A program made the translations under genes and the position numbers. Below, in pieces: positions 1-10,069 of a stretch of 64,000 nt of DNA (within the stretch, counting starts at the first letter, position 1; the number at the start of each line of letters is the position of its first letter). The notes under the pieces are model-generated. The model saw nothing but the letters and a program-made list of their open reading frames with translations, was not told where the DNA came from and made no database searches. Origin of the DNA: Glebionis coronaria (taxonomy: Eukaryota; Streptophyta; Magnoliopsida; Asterales; Asteraceae); assembly GCA_025667525.1 (NCBI GenBank), contig CM046876.1, positions 478,412,557-478,476,556 of the forward strand. The letters are read 5' to 3'.

Positions 1-175
1 AGAGATTAATTAAAACTTGATTAAAATTAAGATTCAACAATTAAAGTAAAAACAAGAATTAAAAGCTTACAAATTTAAGGTGCAAGACAAGAAATTAAAG
101 GTGCAATTAAGTAAAGAACATTAAGAAAAATGCAAGTAATTAAATGGAAGAACTATTTTGTCAAGATAGTCAACA

Positions 176-198
176 CCTCCTAATGTGTCATTAGGAGG
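176..198 (-). repeat. Inverted repeat just downstream of E TATA box
   Basis: Arms CCTCCTAA and TTAGGAGG are perfect complements around a 7-base loop. Element A has the same arms one base longer with a 5-base loop of different sequence, so the stem is kept while the loop is not. Confidence 0.6.
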
Positions 199-199
199 G

Positions 200-207
200 T
201 ATTTATA
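200..207 (-). promoter_or_regulatory. TATA box of element E LTR
   Basis: TATAAATA on the minus strand, at the same place relative to the LTR start as the TATAAATA in both LTRs of element A. It is followed directly by an inverted repeat. Confidence 0.6.
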
Positions 208-644
208 GTGATTAGGGAGGTTAAGCATGTGCTCCTTCCTTCTTTCTTTCTTTCTCGTCTTTTCGTCTTCTAAATTCTTCGACTCTTTCGACTTTGTCTC
301 GGGATTATTTGAACTCGTCTTATAACTTCTTCATTAATTTAGACTTGAGTTCTTCGGCTTTATTAAACTTCCGTCTTTAGACTTTTCTTCGATAAATCTT
401 CAGAATAGGCCTTGGACTTCCGTTCTTTTTGCACTCTTGATCTTTTGACTTCGTCTTTTGTCTTTTTCTTCGATAAAAGCCCGTGAAAGTCCATGTTTTC
501 TTCCCTTTTCACATTTTGATCCTAAATCACAACAAAAACACAAACCACGCATAATTTCGACATTTACGACATAAAATACACGTTTTGGCTTGGTTATTAT
601 TATAATTAAGTGGTAAAAGGATAAGTGTTTTCACACTTATTAAA

Positions 645-656
645 TCCCCTACACTT
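645..656 (-). promoter_or_regulatory. Polypurine tract of element E
   Basis: AAGTGTAGGGGA on the minus strand, two bases before the LTR start. This is the expected primer site for plus-strand DNA synthesis, and A and B have the same sequence at the same position. Confidence 0.8.
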
Positions 657-2269
657 GACCATTGCAATGTCCTCATGCAAAGCATTAGTTACAAAGCAAA
701 TTTTACATTTTCCATCACAATCAATTCACAATGGCCTTTATTAAAGAGACGAAATATTTAAAAGAAGAAAACAAGTAAAAAGATCAAAAACTTACCTTAG
801 GGTTTTGGAATGTCATGAATGATTATCATCCTCAAGTTTCACGTTCCCCATACCAAGCTTAAAAACAAGATCATTGTTATTATAAGTTAGCAAACTAACA
901 CAAACTCATGTGGGCCAATTATTCACTTAGACTCCCTTATTCCTAGGTGTATCTCTTATATTTTATTGTTGTCTTGAATGATCATGAAGATGCATTGTTG
1001 ACTTATTTTGATAGTTATTAGGCTGAAAATAAAGTAGGACGATTTAATCAATAGTTAGCTAAAGGACAAAATCTTTTAAAACTGCTTCTCGGGACCTCAT
1101 AAAGTTCATATCTTGGCATAACTCGCTTCATGATTTGAGACCTTTCTCGGACCAATATTTGGCATTGACTTCATACTTCAAATCTTGAGAGACGTTCATG
1201 AAATAACGGTCTTCTCTTCATAATAGGAATTTCTTCACTTGAACTTTTTGAGAGATTCTTCATATTTGGACCACGACTTCTTCATTTTTCTCCAATCTTT
1301 ATTTGAGATTTTGATATACAACGATCCGCCTCCTTTTAGGACTTGGATCTATTTATCCTCATACCTTGTTAGGGCCTTTTTGGATAGACTTCTCCATGAT
1401 CTTTACGGGAGTATTTGCTTTTTGTCGTGTGTCTCGATCCTTCATATTGATTTTTGATAAATGATTCTTCACATCACTTTGGATCTTTAGAAACAAAATG
1501 TAGCCCTCATGCCTTGTTAGGGCCTTTTCGGACTCGCCAATCTTCGCATCCCGCTTCAATAAGTTATGCCTTGGCTATGAACTCTAATTAATACCGAGCA
1601 ACTTTTAAACAATCTTGGGCTAGAAGCTAAGTAACTTTTCAAATCGTACAACATTACTTATTGCAATTAAATTTATTAACAAACGATGGGAGAAAAAGCT
1701 TATAATCAACTCACATAAATTCATGAAAGAATACCAAACTTATAATTGACTCTATCATCTCTCGTTCTCTAGAATTTAAAATCTCAAGGAATGAGACTCA
1801 TGGATGCTTAGCCTATTAAATCAAAGTTTTGGGTTTTCAAGTCATCTATAGGATCTTGCAAATTCTTAGACTTTTTCAAGTTTAGAATTTGCGTTTTAAA
1901 GTTCCCTTGATAAATGACTTTCTAGGATCAATTATAGGAACTTTTGAAAAGTTCTTGTTCTTAACCCGTAAGAGTTAAGACTTTCGCGTTTTAAAGTTCC
2001 CTATATAAAAGCCTAGCAAAACTTGACTTAAACACGTTAAGGATACTAGCTAGAGTAAACTTAGATAAGTAAACTCGGGTTGAGTCAAAAGATTCACAAC
2101 GTTTGAAAATTAAAACCACTTTATTAAAATTTATTCTAGCAAAGAAAGAAAATAACAATAACAAAGGTAAATACTAATAGGCCAAAATAGATCAAAATTT
2201 ATCGAAAAATCAATTTTCCGGTTAAAATGAGGACAAATATAAGGAAAAACCCACTTAACTTCAATAGAA

Positions 2270-2337
2270 GTCCCTCTACACTTAATATAAACATTGTCCT
2301 CAATGTTAAGCATGTGGAAGTAACCTCCCCTACACTT
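2270..2337 (-). repeat. Paired extra polypurine tracts flanking a palindrome (E)
   Basis: Two copies of the element's polypurine motif, AAGTGTAGAGGGAC (2270-2283) and AAGTGTAGGGGAG (2325-2337), flank the inverted repeat AACATTG / CAATGTT (2290-2307). A third copy, AAGTGTAGGGGGAG, lies at 2561-2574. They lie about 1.6-1.9 kb from the true tract at the LTR. Confidence 0.7.
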
Positions 2338-2669
2338 AGGACATTGTGCAGTTGTTTAAATCTTTCTAAGGAAGAGACAACTAAAGTAATTCCTATTTTA
2401 ATATTGAAGAATATAAAATAGAGAATCAAAAGAGTGTAGGATAAAACCGGGAAGACGTGTACACGGGATCACGGATCGTCAAAAGTCATTAAGAATGGAT
2501 ATTTGAAAGCTCGAATCCCTGCACATGATAAGAAAGAAAACAACAAGCACATACTAGGGTCTCCCCCTACACTTATTATAAAAACAAATAAAAAGGATAG
2601 ATATTGCGGGTTGCCTCCCGAGAAGCGCTTGGTTTTGTTCACCGAGTCGTGAGCCTGACTCGACCTTGA

Positions 2670-3062
2670 TTAGCATAGGTAGAAGCTTGAAACATATCCA
2701 CCGGGATCAAATACATGGTTTTCGTCCATCAAATAGCATAAGCTTAAGGCGAACAAGGCAAGCCAAAGAAGAGTAGGTAAGGTTCCCTTAAGCAAAGATG
2801 GAGCACGGTGGTAGAGAATGTGATGAAGTGCAAGCCTATCTCCAAGGTTTCCAAAAATCTTTCCTTTTATTTCATCAGATGGATACTGAGATGGCTTAAA
2901 AATTCCAATACCGGGATCGAATACCTTTTCCTTTAGGGGAAAATAACACCCACACTCAGTAGACCTTGAAGAGGATCCGCTCATAAATCGCACAATCTCA
3001 TCCTCAAAAGGTGGATAGAGAGGTGTCAAAACATAAGAACTGCGGATATCAGTTTCTTCTGG
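2670..3062 (-). pseudogene. Partial ORF with repeated FDPG motif, adjoining element E
   Basis: An open frame on the minus strand ends at a stop at 2670, directly beside E's 3' UTR, where Athila elements normally have the end of integrase. About 130 codons belong to it; the first ~10 codons of the longer open frame lie in the inserted LTR of D and are not native. It contains KVFDPGIGIF and, near the C terminus, MDENHVFDPGG, so the FDPG motif occurs twice about 70 residues apart, with a short hydrophobic stretch (LLWLALFALSLCYL) between. No RT, RNase H or integrase motif is present. I do not recognise a function. I recall FDPG-rich predicted peptides associated with plant retrotransposons, but this is unchecked. 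It may be a replaced internal region in a non-autonomous E copy, or older sequence beside a deletion. Confidence 0.4.
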
Positions 3063-3709
3063 TGTGACAACCGTGGTTTTGAGGTTCTTCACCTGGTCTT
3101 ATTTGAAGGTTAATTTATGTGTGACTATATGATTAGTGTGTTTACATGTTTATTTTGCGTGAACGAGGTTGGTGTGGATATCGTATATGGGTAAAAGATA
3201 CTCATAAGTAAATCGAGGAATGGTTATTTCATGTTCATGAGCTCACAATTAGTGACTATGAAATGAAATGGTGTTATTTTGGTGTTTACGTATACGTATA
3301 AGTATTATAGTAAATTGTATTTTTTTAGGATTTGGGGTTTAGCATTTAGAGGTCTCGGGTAAAGTGTTTAGTCATGTGAGTATTTTTCGGGATGGTTTTA
3401 AGTCATTTAGGACTTAGTTATAAAGTTTATTTCAAAATTTAAGATTTTTTTTAAAACTGTATATTTTACGTTTTTTTCCGGTATACGCGTAAAATTGACT
3501 AGTTTTACGGTTTTAAGGTTTTGGAGGCTTTAGGAGCTGAAATAAATTAAGGTAAATTAAGGTATTATTAATAACATAATAATAAGTAATAAAAAAAAAT
3601 AAAAAAATATATGAATCGGGTTTTAAACCGACTAGAAAAGAAAAAGAAAGGATAATGGGCCAAAAGACCCAACTTGAGCCCAATTTGGAAAAGCCTTTTT
3701 AATAAAACA

Positions 3710-3717
3710 TATAAATA
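3710..3717 (+). promoter_or_regulatory. Likely TATA box of D 5' LTR
   Basis: TATAAATA after AATAAAACA, conserved in the 3' LTR at 47392-47399. The downstream region to the primer site would be R/U5. Confidence 0.5.
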
Positions 3718-4422
3718 CCATGTTTATATCACAAAAATTAGTTTTTCATTAACTTTCTACCCTTTTGGCCGAATTTTTACAAGCCCTAATTTAGGGATTC
3801 ATCAAAAATAATTTTCTTGAAGATTTGAGGTAAAAATCTTGATTTAATTCTTATAGTTTTCTTGTTTTATAGCATTAAGGCTTCAAGTTTTATGTAATCA
3901 ATTTATATGATGGATTAGAGTTCTTAATAGATCTGTAATTAGGGGTTTTATAACAATTAACATGATTAGGATAATGATTGGTGATTATTAGTGATGTTAA
4001 TTAGGGTTTAATCATGTTTAAATTCGTTTTTAAAAACTGGGCAGATTTTTGAGTCACTTGTTTTGATCATATCTAGAGTTCTACAAACTCTTATTTTGCG
4101 ATCCAAGCATCCTTGAATAGGTAATTGAAGTGGCTTTCAAAGCAAGAAACGAGAACTAAATTGGAGGTCGGGAGGTGGGTCAAAAACAGGTTACAACAGT
4201 CGGAGGTCAAAACAGTTTTGAAATCAGTCGGGTTTAAGTTAACGTTTTAAGGTGATTAGGGTACTTAGGAGTACACTTGAGCCCTCTAATGAGCATGGGT
4301 GTTGGTTTATATATTAAATAAGAGACCTGAAGGGTGTCTAAGCAAATGGGTTAGGGTAAGACCCCCTAATCATAACAAACTTTTTCTATGTTCAATATCG
4401 GTAAAATGCGGATAGGCAGAAG

Positions 4423-4440
4423 TATATATATATATATATA
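4423..4440. repeat. (TA)9 microsatellite
   Basis: Nine uninterrupted TA units within the D LTR. The aligned position is not available in the 3' LTR, which is cut by C before this point. Confidence 0.9.
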
Positions 4441-5017
4441 TCGGGGCCTTAACAGTAGCTTTAAGGTTGGGTCAAAAGGGAGAAGTTAGCTAACATATGT
4501 AAGGGAATAGGGTTTCCTTTACAGAGATGGGCGTTTGGCTTATAGTTTGGAGACCTAAAAAACGGGACTGTTTTGGGTAAAATGTTAACGAGACGGGTTA
4601 TGAAGTAAACTAAGTTAAGGGCTTTATAGAGGGGTGTAATGAGATGCTTAGAGCATATAAATGAGGTATATATATGGGAGAAGGTTAGATGTCCATCATG
4701 GGTTGATGAGCCATCTTAGTGTTTGGTTCATCTTTTGATTGTGTGCTTTTGTTTGTTAGCTTTTTGCTAGTGCGCGGATTTTTGGAGAAGCTCAATCATG
4801 TGAGTTTCATAGTCCCATATCTTTTAATGATTTTCACTTCCAGATGGGATGGAAGAGACACTGTATGGTTTTGTAACTAATGTTGTGAATGTTTTTATGA
4901 TTTGTGATGGACTTGTGTGTGCACTTATGTGATTAACTGCTATGTGATTCTTGATTGTGTTTATGATTTGGATCAGGGGACACGTACCATCTCAGTTATT
5001 GTGGTTTGACTTGGTAC

Positions 5018-5080
5018 CAATGGGATGTTGACAAGGCGGGGCCTTGGGGAGGTACATAGATGTGTGAGCATCTATGGGAC
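5018..5080 (+). repeat. Tandem duplicate unit in D LTR, copy 1
   Basis: About 63-66 bases beginning CCAATGGGATGTTGACAAGG and containing GGGGCCTTGG, GGTACATAG and GTGTG motifs. A diverged copy follows immediately in the unsplit LTR, at 30837-30900. Element A inserted at the junction of the two units. Confidence 0.65.
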
Positions 5081-5496
5081 TAATAAGTGTGAAAACACTT
5101 ATCCTTTTACCACTTATTTCCAATAATAACAAGACCAAAACGTGTATTTTGTGTCGTAAAAGTCGGAATTATGCGTGGTTTGTGTTTTTATTGTGTTTTA
5201 GGACCAAAAGATGAAAAAGGAAGAAATCACGGGCTTTCACGGGCTTTTATCGAAGAAAACGAGAAAAGACGAAGTCAAAGGATCAAGAGTGCAAAAAGAA
5301 CGGAAGTCCAAGGCCTATTCAAAGAAAAAGTCTAAAGACGGAAGTTTCATGAAGTTGAAGAACTCAAGTCTAATTATAGAAGAAAATTATAAGACGAGTT
5401 CAAATCCCGAGACGACGTCGAGAAAGACAAAGGATTTAAATCGAGTCGAGCCGAGAAGAAAGAAAGAGGAGGCAACACATGCACTCCCCCATTGCC

Positions 5497-5504
5497 TATA
5501 AATA
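5497..5504 (+). promoter_or_regulatory. TATA box of A 5' LTR
   Basis: TATAAATA about 416 bases into the LTR, repeated at 29561-29568 in the 3' LTR and, reversed, in E. Confidence 0.65.
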
Positions 5505-5527
5505 CCCTCCTAAACACATTAGGAGGG
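5505..5527 (+). repeat. Inverted repeat abutting A TATA box (5' LTR)
   Basis: Perfect 9-base arms CCCTCCTAA and TTAGGAGGG around loop ACACA begin on the base after the TATA box. It would lie over or just before the transcription start. The same repeat is at 29569-29591. Confidence 0.7.
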
Positions 5528-6059
5528 TGGTTAGCTAGTTTTCATTATTTTTCTTTTCTTTAGTTTTTAGAGAGAGAAAGTGTTTAACTTTCTCTCACTA
5601 AGTTTTCATCTTTTCTTCATTTTTATCTTTCAAGTTTAAGCTTTTAATCATCCTTGTATTTGGATTTCATTAATCACAAGTTCAAGTTAAGCTTTTTGTC
5701 CATTAATCTCTTTCTACATTTCTTGATTTTGGTTTACCTTTGATCCGAAATATTATTGATCCGTGATTGATTTTGATGTTTAAGTGATTAAAAAGCTCAT
5801 CTTTTTATTCCTACATAAGCTCTTATACGTTTAAGCTTTAAGCTCATTGTGCTTATTGGCTTATTTGTATGTTTAGCTTGTTTACTTTTAAACTTTCCTA
5901 AAAGTTTTATCGTTTTAAAGTTCGGTTTATTAAGTTCCCGTGTTTAGATTCCAAAAGTTGTCAAATTCGTGCTTAATTAGTCTTGGCTAAGTTGGTAATT
6001 GCTTATTGGATTAAGTGCTTATTTGTTTCAGCTTAATTACCTCTTTGTTTTCCATTACG

Positions 6060-6410
6060 ATCTTAGGAGGGTTTTACTTGTTACGATCACTTGGCTACGA
6101 TCGCATTGACTTTGATCCATACGTCTTTCCCTGGCTACGATCCACACCACGATCACTTGTTGCGATCTGTGGGTGCGATCGTGTCATGATTCCTTGGTAC
6201 GATCGCATTGATTGCGATCATTGTTGTTACGATCCAGACCAAGATCAAACTACGATCCACTTGTTGCGATCATGAGTGGGATCGGTGGTTGCGATGATGT
6301 GTTGCGATCAAGTTTGAGTACGATCAATCTTTCCCATCGCAGTGAGTGCGATCCCTCACTTCTTGAGTGCGATCCACCATTGTGATCTGAGTACGATCGC
6401 ATTGCAAATC
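6060..6410 (+). repeat. GATC-dense cluster in A 5' LTR
   Basis: I count about 21 GATC tetramers in roughly 355 bases, most preceded by C (CGATC), in units such as TACGATCGCATTG, GTGCGATC and TTACGATCCA. The flanks are AT-rich and poor in CpG. It is a set of imperfect, irregularly spaced short repeats rather than a strict tandem array. Confidence 0.8.
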
Positions 6411-6798
6411 TATTTTGGCTTTTGTTTTATTTTTCTTAGATTTCAAATTTAATTTTTCCCGCATTTTAACTTAGAATTATTTTAAACTAGTTTTGTCTTA
6501 GTTTATTTTATCAAGTTTTCAAGTTTTTAATCATTTACGTTTTAATTTCCAAAAATTGCACGCTTCCCGAAATCTCCATTTTTACCAATTGTTTTTCTAG
6601 TAATTTTAGTTTAATTTTTAAAGCTTTAATTTTACTCAACGACATTTTAGTTTAAAAATAGATAATCAACCAACCCATTTTATTTTTCCACCACAAATAG
6701 ATAAAAATAGATAATTTTACTCAACGACATTTTACTGGTAATCAATTCGAAAGATCGGAACAACGAACTTTCATACGAGGCGAAAACCTTGTATCAAA

Positions 6799-6813
6799 TG
6801 GCGCCGCTGCCGG
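6799..6813 (+). promoter_or_regulatory. Primer binding site of element A
   Basis: TGGCGCCGCTGCCGG two bases after the LTR end. It matches the Athila-type site thought to pair with the 3' end of tRNA-Asp, with C at position 9 where I would expect T. Confidence 0.85.
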
Positions 6814-7020
6814 CTCTTTTCGTTAAGATTAACGGTTCTAAGTGAGAGTCGCGGTGGATTTTGGGATTCGTTCACTTTTGAACTTTATTTTTCTTGCTTA
6901 AAAATTTTCAAAAAATCCTAAAAAAAATTAAAAATTTTCAAAAATACAAAAAAATAGAAAAACATTAAAAACTAAAAATATTTCTTGTCTATTTTTCTCT
7001 TTTCCTTTTTGTAGGTGTGT
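6814..7020 (+). other. Element A leader
   Basis: Short 5' leader of 207 bases between primer site and gag ATG. It holds the inverted repeat GTTCA/TGAAC at 6870-6883, also present in B, followed by a run of A-rich repeats. B and C have leaders of ~730-760 bases; A lacks their extra ~550 bases. Confidence 0.6.
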
Positions 7021-8860
7021 ATGCGTACGCGTGCTCGTAAAATGAAAGTATCTCAAGCCGAAGTCATTACTCCACCTATTGTCACCATGGACAATCAACC
7101 AATGATCGAGCTTTTGTAATCGCACGTAGAGGGCAACACCGATGCAATTGTCATACCGGAGATTGGAGCCAACAATTTTGAACTCAAATCCGGCTTCTTT
7201 TAAATGGTCTCTGCTCAACCTTTCTTGGGGCGTTCGCTTGATGATCCTCATGACCATATAAAAAGGTTGCTTCAACTCACTAATACGGTTAAATATAATG
7301 GGGTTTCACAAGAAGTGATTTGCTTGCAACTTTTTCCTTTCTCCTTAGAGGGACAAGCCCGGAATTGGCTTGATAAGGAACCGCCACAAAGTATTCTTAC
7401 GTGGACGGAATTAGAGACCAAATTCATCAATTACTTTTTCCCACCCCCACGTACTACCGCTTTGCGGAATGAAATCATTACCTTTGAACAAAAGTACGGT
7501 GAGACATTTAGTGAATCTTGGGACCATTTTAAGGAACTTTTAAGAAAGTGTCCACAACATGGTTTCACAAAAGTACATCAAATAAATACTTTTTACAAAG
7601 GTTTAAACATGAATGACCAAGATTCACTAAATAGTGCCTCGGGGGGTAATATTTTGGTTAAGTCTTCTAATGCTGCATGGGACATTATTGAGAACAAGTC
7701 TAGAGTGCAAACCAAGAGCGTTCAGACTAATGTGGCTAGTGCTAGCACTAATGAGAGCGACAAGAGAATTGATAAGCTTACTTCGCTTGTTGAATCAATT
7801 GCTCTCCAAACCGCTAACAACACCAAAGCTATCAATGCCCAAGTTAATGCTATGATTCAATCATGTGAAATATGCGGGGGACCTTACTCATACACCGATT
7901 GTCCTTAGACTCACGACAATCCGGAAAATGTGTATGCGCCAATGGTAACTTCTCTACGGGAGGCTATCAAGCACGTCCTCAAGGCGACCGCAATTTGCTC
8001 AGCTATCGCTCAAACAACTTTCTTTCACCACCCGGTTTTCCACCTCAAAACCCAAACAACCTAAATCGCAACAATCAAACCCAACCACGAGCTCCAAATC
8101 AATATCAAAACCAAAGAAACCCATATCCACCTCAAAGAAACAACCAAGTTTACCAATAACCCGCTTATCAACCACCTGCCTACCATGCTTTTCCTCCCAA
8201 CCAACCCACCGCATTACATCAAGACGTTGAAACTTACATGAGGACTAATGATGTGATAGTGCAAAATCTTCAGCGGGAAATGGCCAACATGAAAGCAGAT
8301 ATGGTAAAACAAGGAAATGATCTTCGAGCCGATATGCGAAACTCTTCAAGTCAAACGAATGACTTAAGGAACATGATGGCTAGTTTCTTCCCAAGTAATC
8401 AAGCCTCTGGTTCGGGTTCTCTTCCGAGTAACACCATTGCTAATCCAAGAGGGGAGATGAAAGCAATCACCACTCGCAGCGGAAAAGGTTTAAAGGAACC
8501 CGATCTTCCTACACCTACACCGGTGATTGTGACAAAGGAAAACGAGTCCCCTTATCCAATTCCTCCACCTTCTACTTCACCAAATCCTCCACCTTCTCCT
8601 TCCACCCCTCCACCACCCAAGGATGTGAGTGAGAATTCCATTCCAAAGCCTTCATCTCAACCCAATATACCTTATCCCTCAAGGTTGAGGAAAGAGAAAT
8701 TGAAGAACAAGGATGATATTCAGGTTTCTAACTTTCTCAAAATGTTTAAACAACTGAATTTCAATATCTCCTTTGCTGAGGCTCTCGCCCACATGCTGAA
8801 ATATGCTAAAATGTTTAAAGATCTTCTCAGTGATAAGGAGAAACTTCTCGATATTGCTCA
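7021..8860 (+). pseudogene. gag: Element A gag, inactivated
   Basis: Nucleocapsid precursor. The start is MRTRARK at 7021, parallel to MLTRGRAQ in B and MQTRSKAR in C. The capsid-like part (DPHDHIKRLLQL, GQARNWLDKEPP, FFPPPRTTALRNEI) is readable from 7204. A single zinc knuckle CEICGGPYSYTDC ends near 7905. Breaks: TAA at 7117-7119, TAA at 7201-7203, TAG at 7906-7908, a frameshift near 7927-7940, and TAA at 8157-8159. Comparison with B and C suggests several stops came from CAA codons by C-to-T change. The tail is proline-rich and then basic ([16 protein letters not shown]). An in-frame loss of about 20 codons relative to B precedes the GDPGRFLIP block. Confidence 0.9.
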
Positions 8861-10069
8861 GACCCAACTTGGTGATCCGGGTCGTTTCTTGATTCCTTGA
8901 AACTTCCCTGGGGTAGAGAATTGTATGGCCCTAGCCGATCTAGGTGCTAGTATAAACTTAATGCCTTTAAGCGTTTGGAAACAATTGTCTCTACCCGAGC
9001 TAGTCCCCACACGAATGACATTGGAATTAGCCAACCGTACGGTTGCTTATCCGGTGGGGATAGCCGAAGATGTCTTCGTCGGTGTCGACAAATTCACCTT
9101 TCCGACGGATTTTGTTGTCGTTGACTACGAGATGGATCCCCGTGTTCCATTAATCGTTGGACGTCCATTCTTGAGGACCGGTCGCACTCTCATTCATGTA
9201 GCCGTGGGCGGATTAATTATGAGAGTTGGTGACGATAAAATCGTGTTCAACATGGGAAAACTTTCTAAGCAACCTTCTGAAACCGAGAGTGTTAATTTCA
9301 TTGACGTTCTTGATGAGGCTTGTGAAGAACACTTCAAAGACGCTTGTAAAAGTGGTTCTTCTTCTCTTCCCATTGTTGAGACCGTTGCCTCCATTGCTCC
9401 ATCACTAACTCCATTTGGAGAAAGTGATTTCATTTTGAAAGAATTTGAAGCAACTGTGGGAGATGTGGACATGCAATATGACGATTCTCCCTCCAATAGG
9501 GATGAAGACATTCGTACCATTAAGAAACTTCTCAATGAGGACCATATTTCTCCACCATCTCCTAAGGATATCTCTATGGATGATCCGAATTTGAAAACGC
9601 CTTCCATCGAAAATCCTCCGGATTTAGAGCTTAAGGACCTACCGTCTCATCTTGAGTACGTTTTCCTTGAAGACAACAAGAAGTCACCCGTCATCATAGC
9701 AAAGGACTTGAAAGAAGAAGAAAAATCCCGACTTATCGCTGTGCTAAAGAATCACAAGAAAGCGATTGCTTGGAAAATCTCCGATATTCGTGGAATTGAT
9801 CCTCACTTTTGCACATATAAAATTCTCATGGAGGACGACTTTAAACCCACTATTCAAAGCCAAAGAAGGGTGAATCCCAAGATCCATGACGTTATAAAAA
9901 AAGAGGTTATCAAACTTCTTGATGCGGAAATGATCTACCCTATCTCGGATTCACCATGGGTTAGTCCCGTCCATTGTGTGCCTAAGAAAGGTGGAATCAC
10001 CGTTGTGCCCAATGAAAACAACGAGTTGATTCCTACTCGTCTCGTTACAGGGTGGAGAGTTTGTATAGA
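8861..10069 (+). pseudogene. pol: Element A protease and N-terminal RT, inactivated and split
   Basis: Frame contiguous with the gag tail; TGA at 8898-8900 replaces the Cys codon found in B (FLIPC). The aspartic protease carries [14 protein letters not shown] starting at 8931, with VPLIVGRPFLRTG downstream. A long spacer leads to the RT thumb-side blocks [40 protein letters not shown] and GWRVCID, where element B interrupts codon GAC. The frame resumes with no loss at 24633 after removal of B and one duplication copy. Confidence 0.92.
10065..10069. repeat. Target site duplication of B (left)
   Basis: ATAGA; the right copy is at 24633-24637. Confidence 0.9.

Larger units (their letters stand above)
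1..642 (-). repeat. Element E: LTR, truncated by window edge
   Basis: This is the 5' portion (U3 and beginning of R) of an Athila-type LTR in reverse orientation. Read on the minus strand it begins TAATAAGTGTGAAAACAC directly after a polypurine tract, as in element A, and it aligns with the first ~640 bases of A's LTRs, including the segment encoding the GGGCTTTTATCGAAGAAAA stretch. It is clearly the same family as A but more diverged than A's own two LTRs are from each other. The rest of the LTR lies outside the window, so neither its partner nor a target duplication can be seen. Confidence 0.85.
643..2664 (-). other. Element E 3' untranslated region
   Basis: Non-coding region between the coding end and the LTR of element E. 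It aligns, reversed, with the ~2-kb 3' UTR of element A (27101-29144), including blocks around the pol end, the palindrome at 2290-2307 and the segment next to the LTR. No env-like reading frame is visible. A 72-codon frame on the plus strand (1239-1457) has a counterpart in A but is not convincing as a gene. Confidence 0.75.
3063..5080 (+). repeat. Element D 5' LTR, first part
   Basis: Begins TGTGACAACC; its first ~1.1 kb aligns with 46741-47842 with a few percent differences by eye. It is interrupted at 5080/5081 by element A and continues at 30837-31448. No gene is visible within it. Confidence 0.85.
5081..6796 (+). repeat. Element A 5' LTR
   Basis: 1716 bp, starting TAATAAGTGTGAAAAC and ending ACCTTGTATCA, matched by 29145-30831. 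It contains a TATA box at 5497, an adjoining inverted repeat, and a GATC-rich cluster in its downstream part. A 96-codon open frame (5211-5501) occurs in both LTRs, but its ATG is absent from the related E LTR, so I treat it as chance. Confidence 0.93.

Noticed and set aside
5211..5501. 96-codon lysine-rich ORF in A's LTR, repeated at 29275-29565
   Set aside because: It occurs twice only because LTRs are duplicated. The ATG is absent in the related E LTR and no domain is visible.
6015..6275. 86-codon ORF over the GATC cluster
   Set aside because: The frame follows the short repeat and is altered in the other LTR; no recognisable domain.
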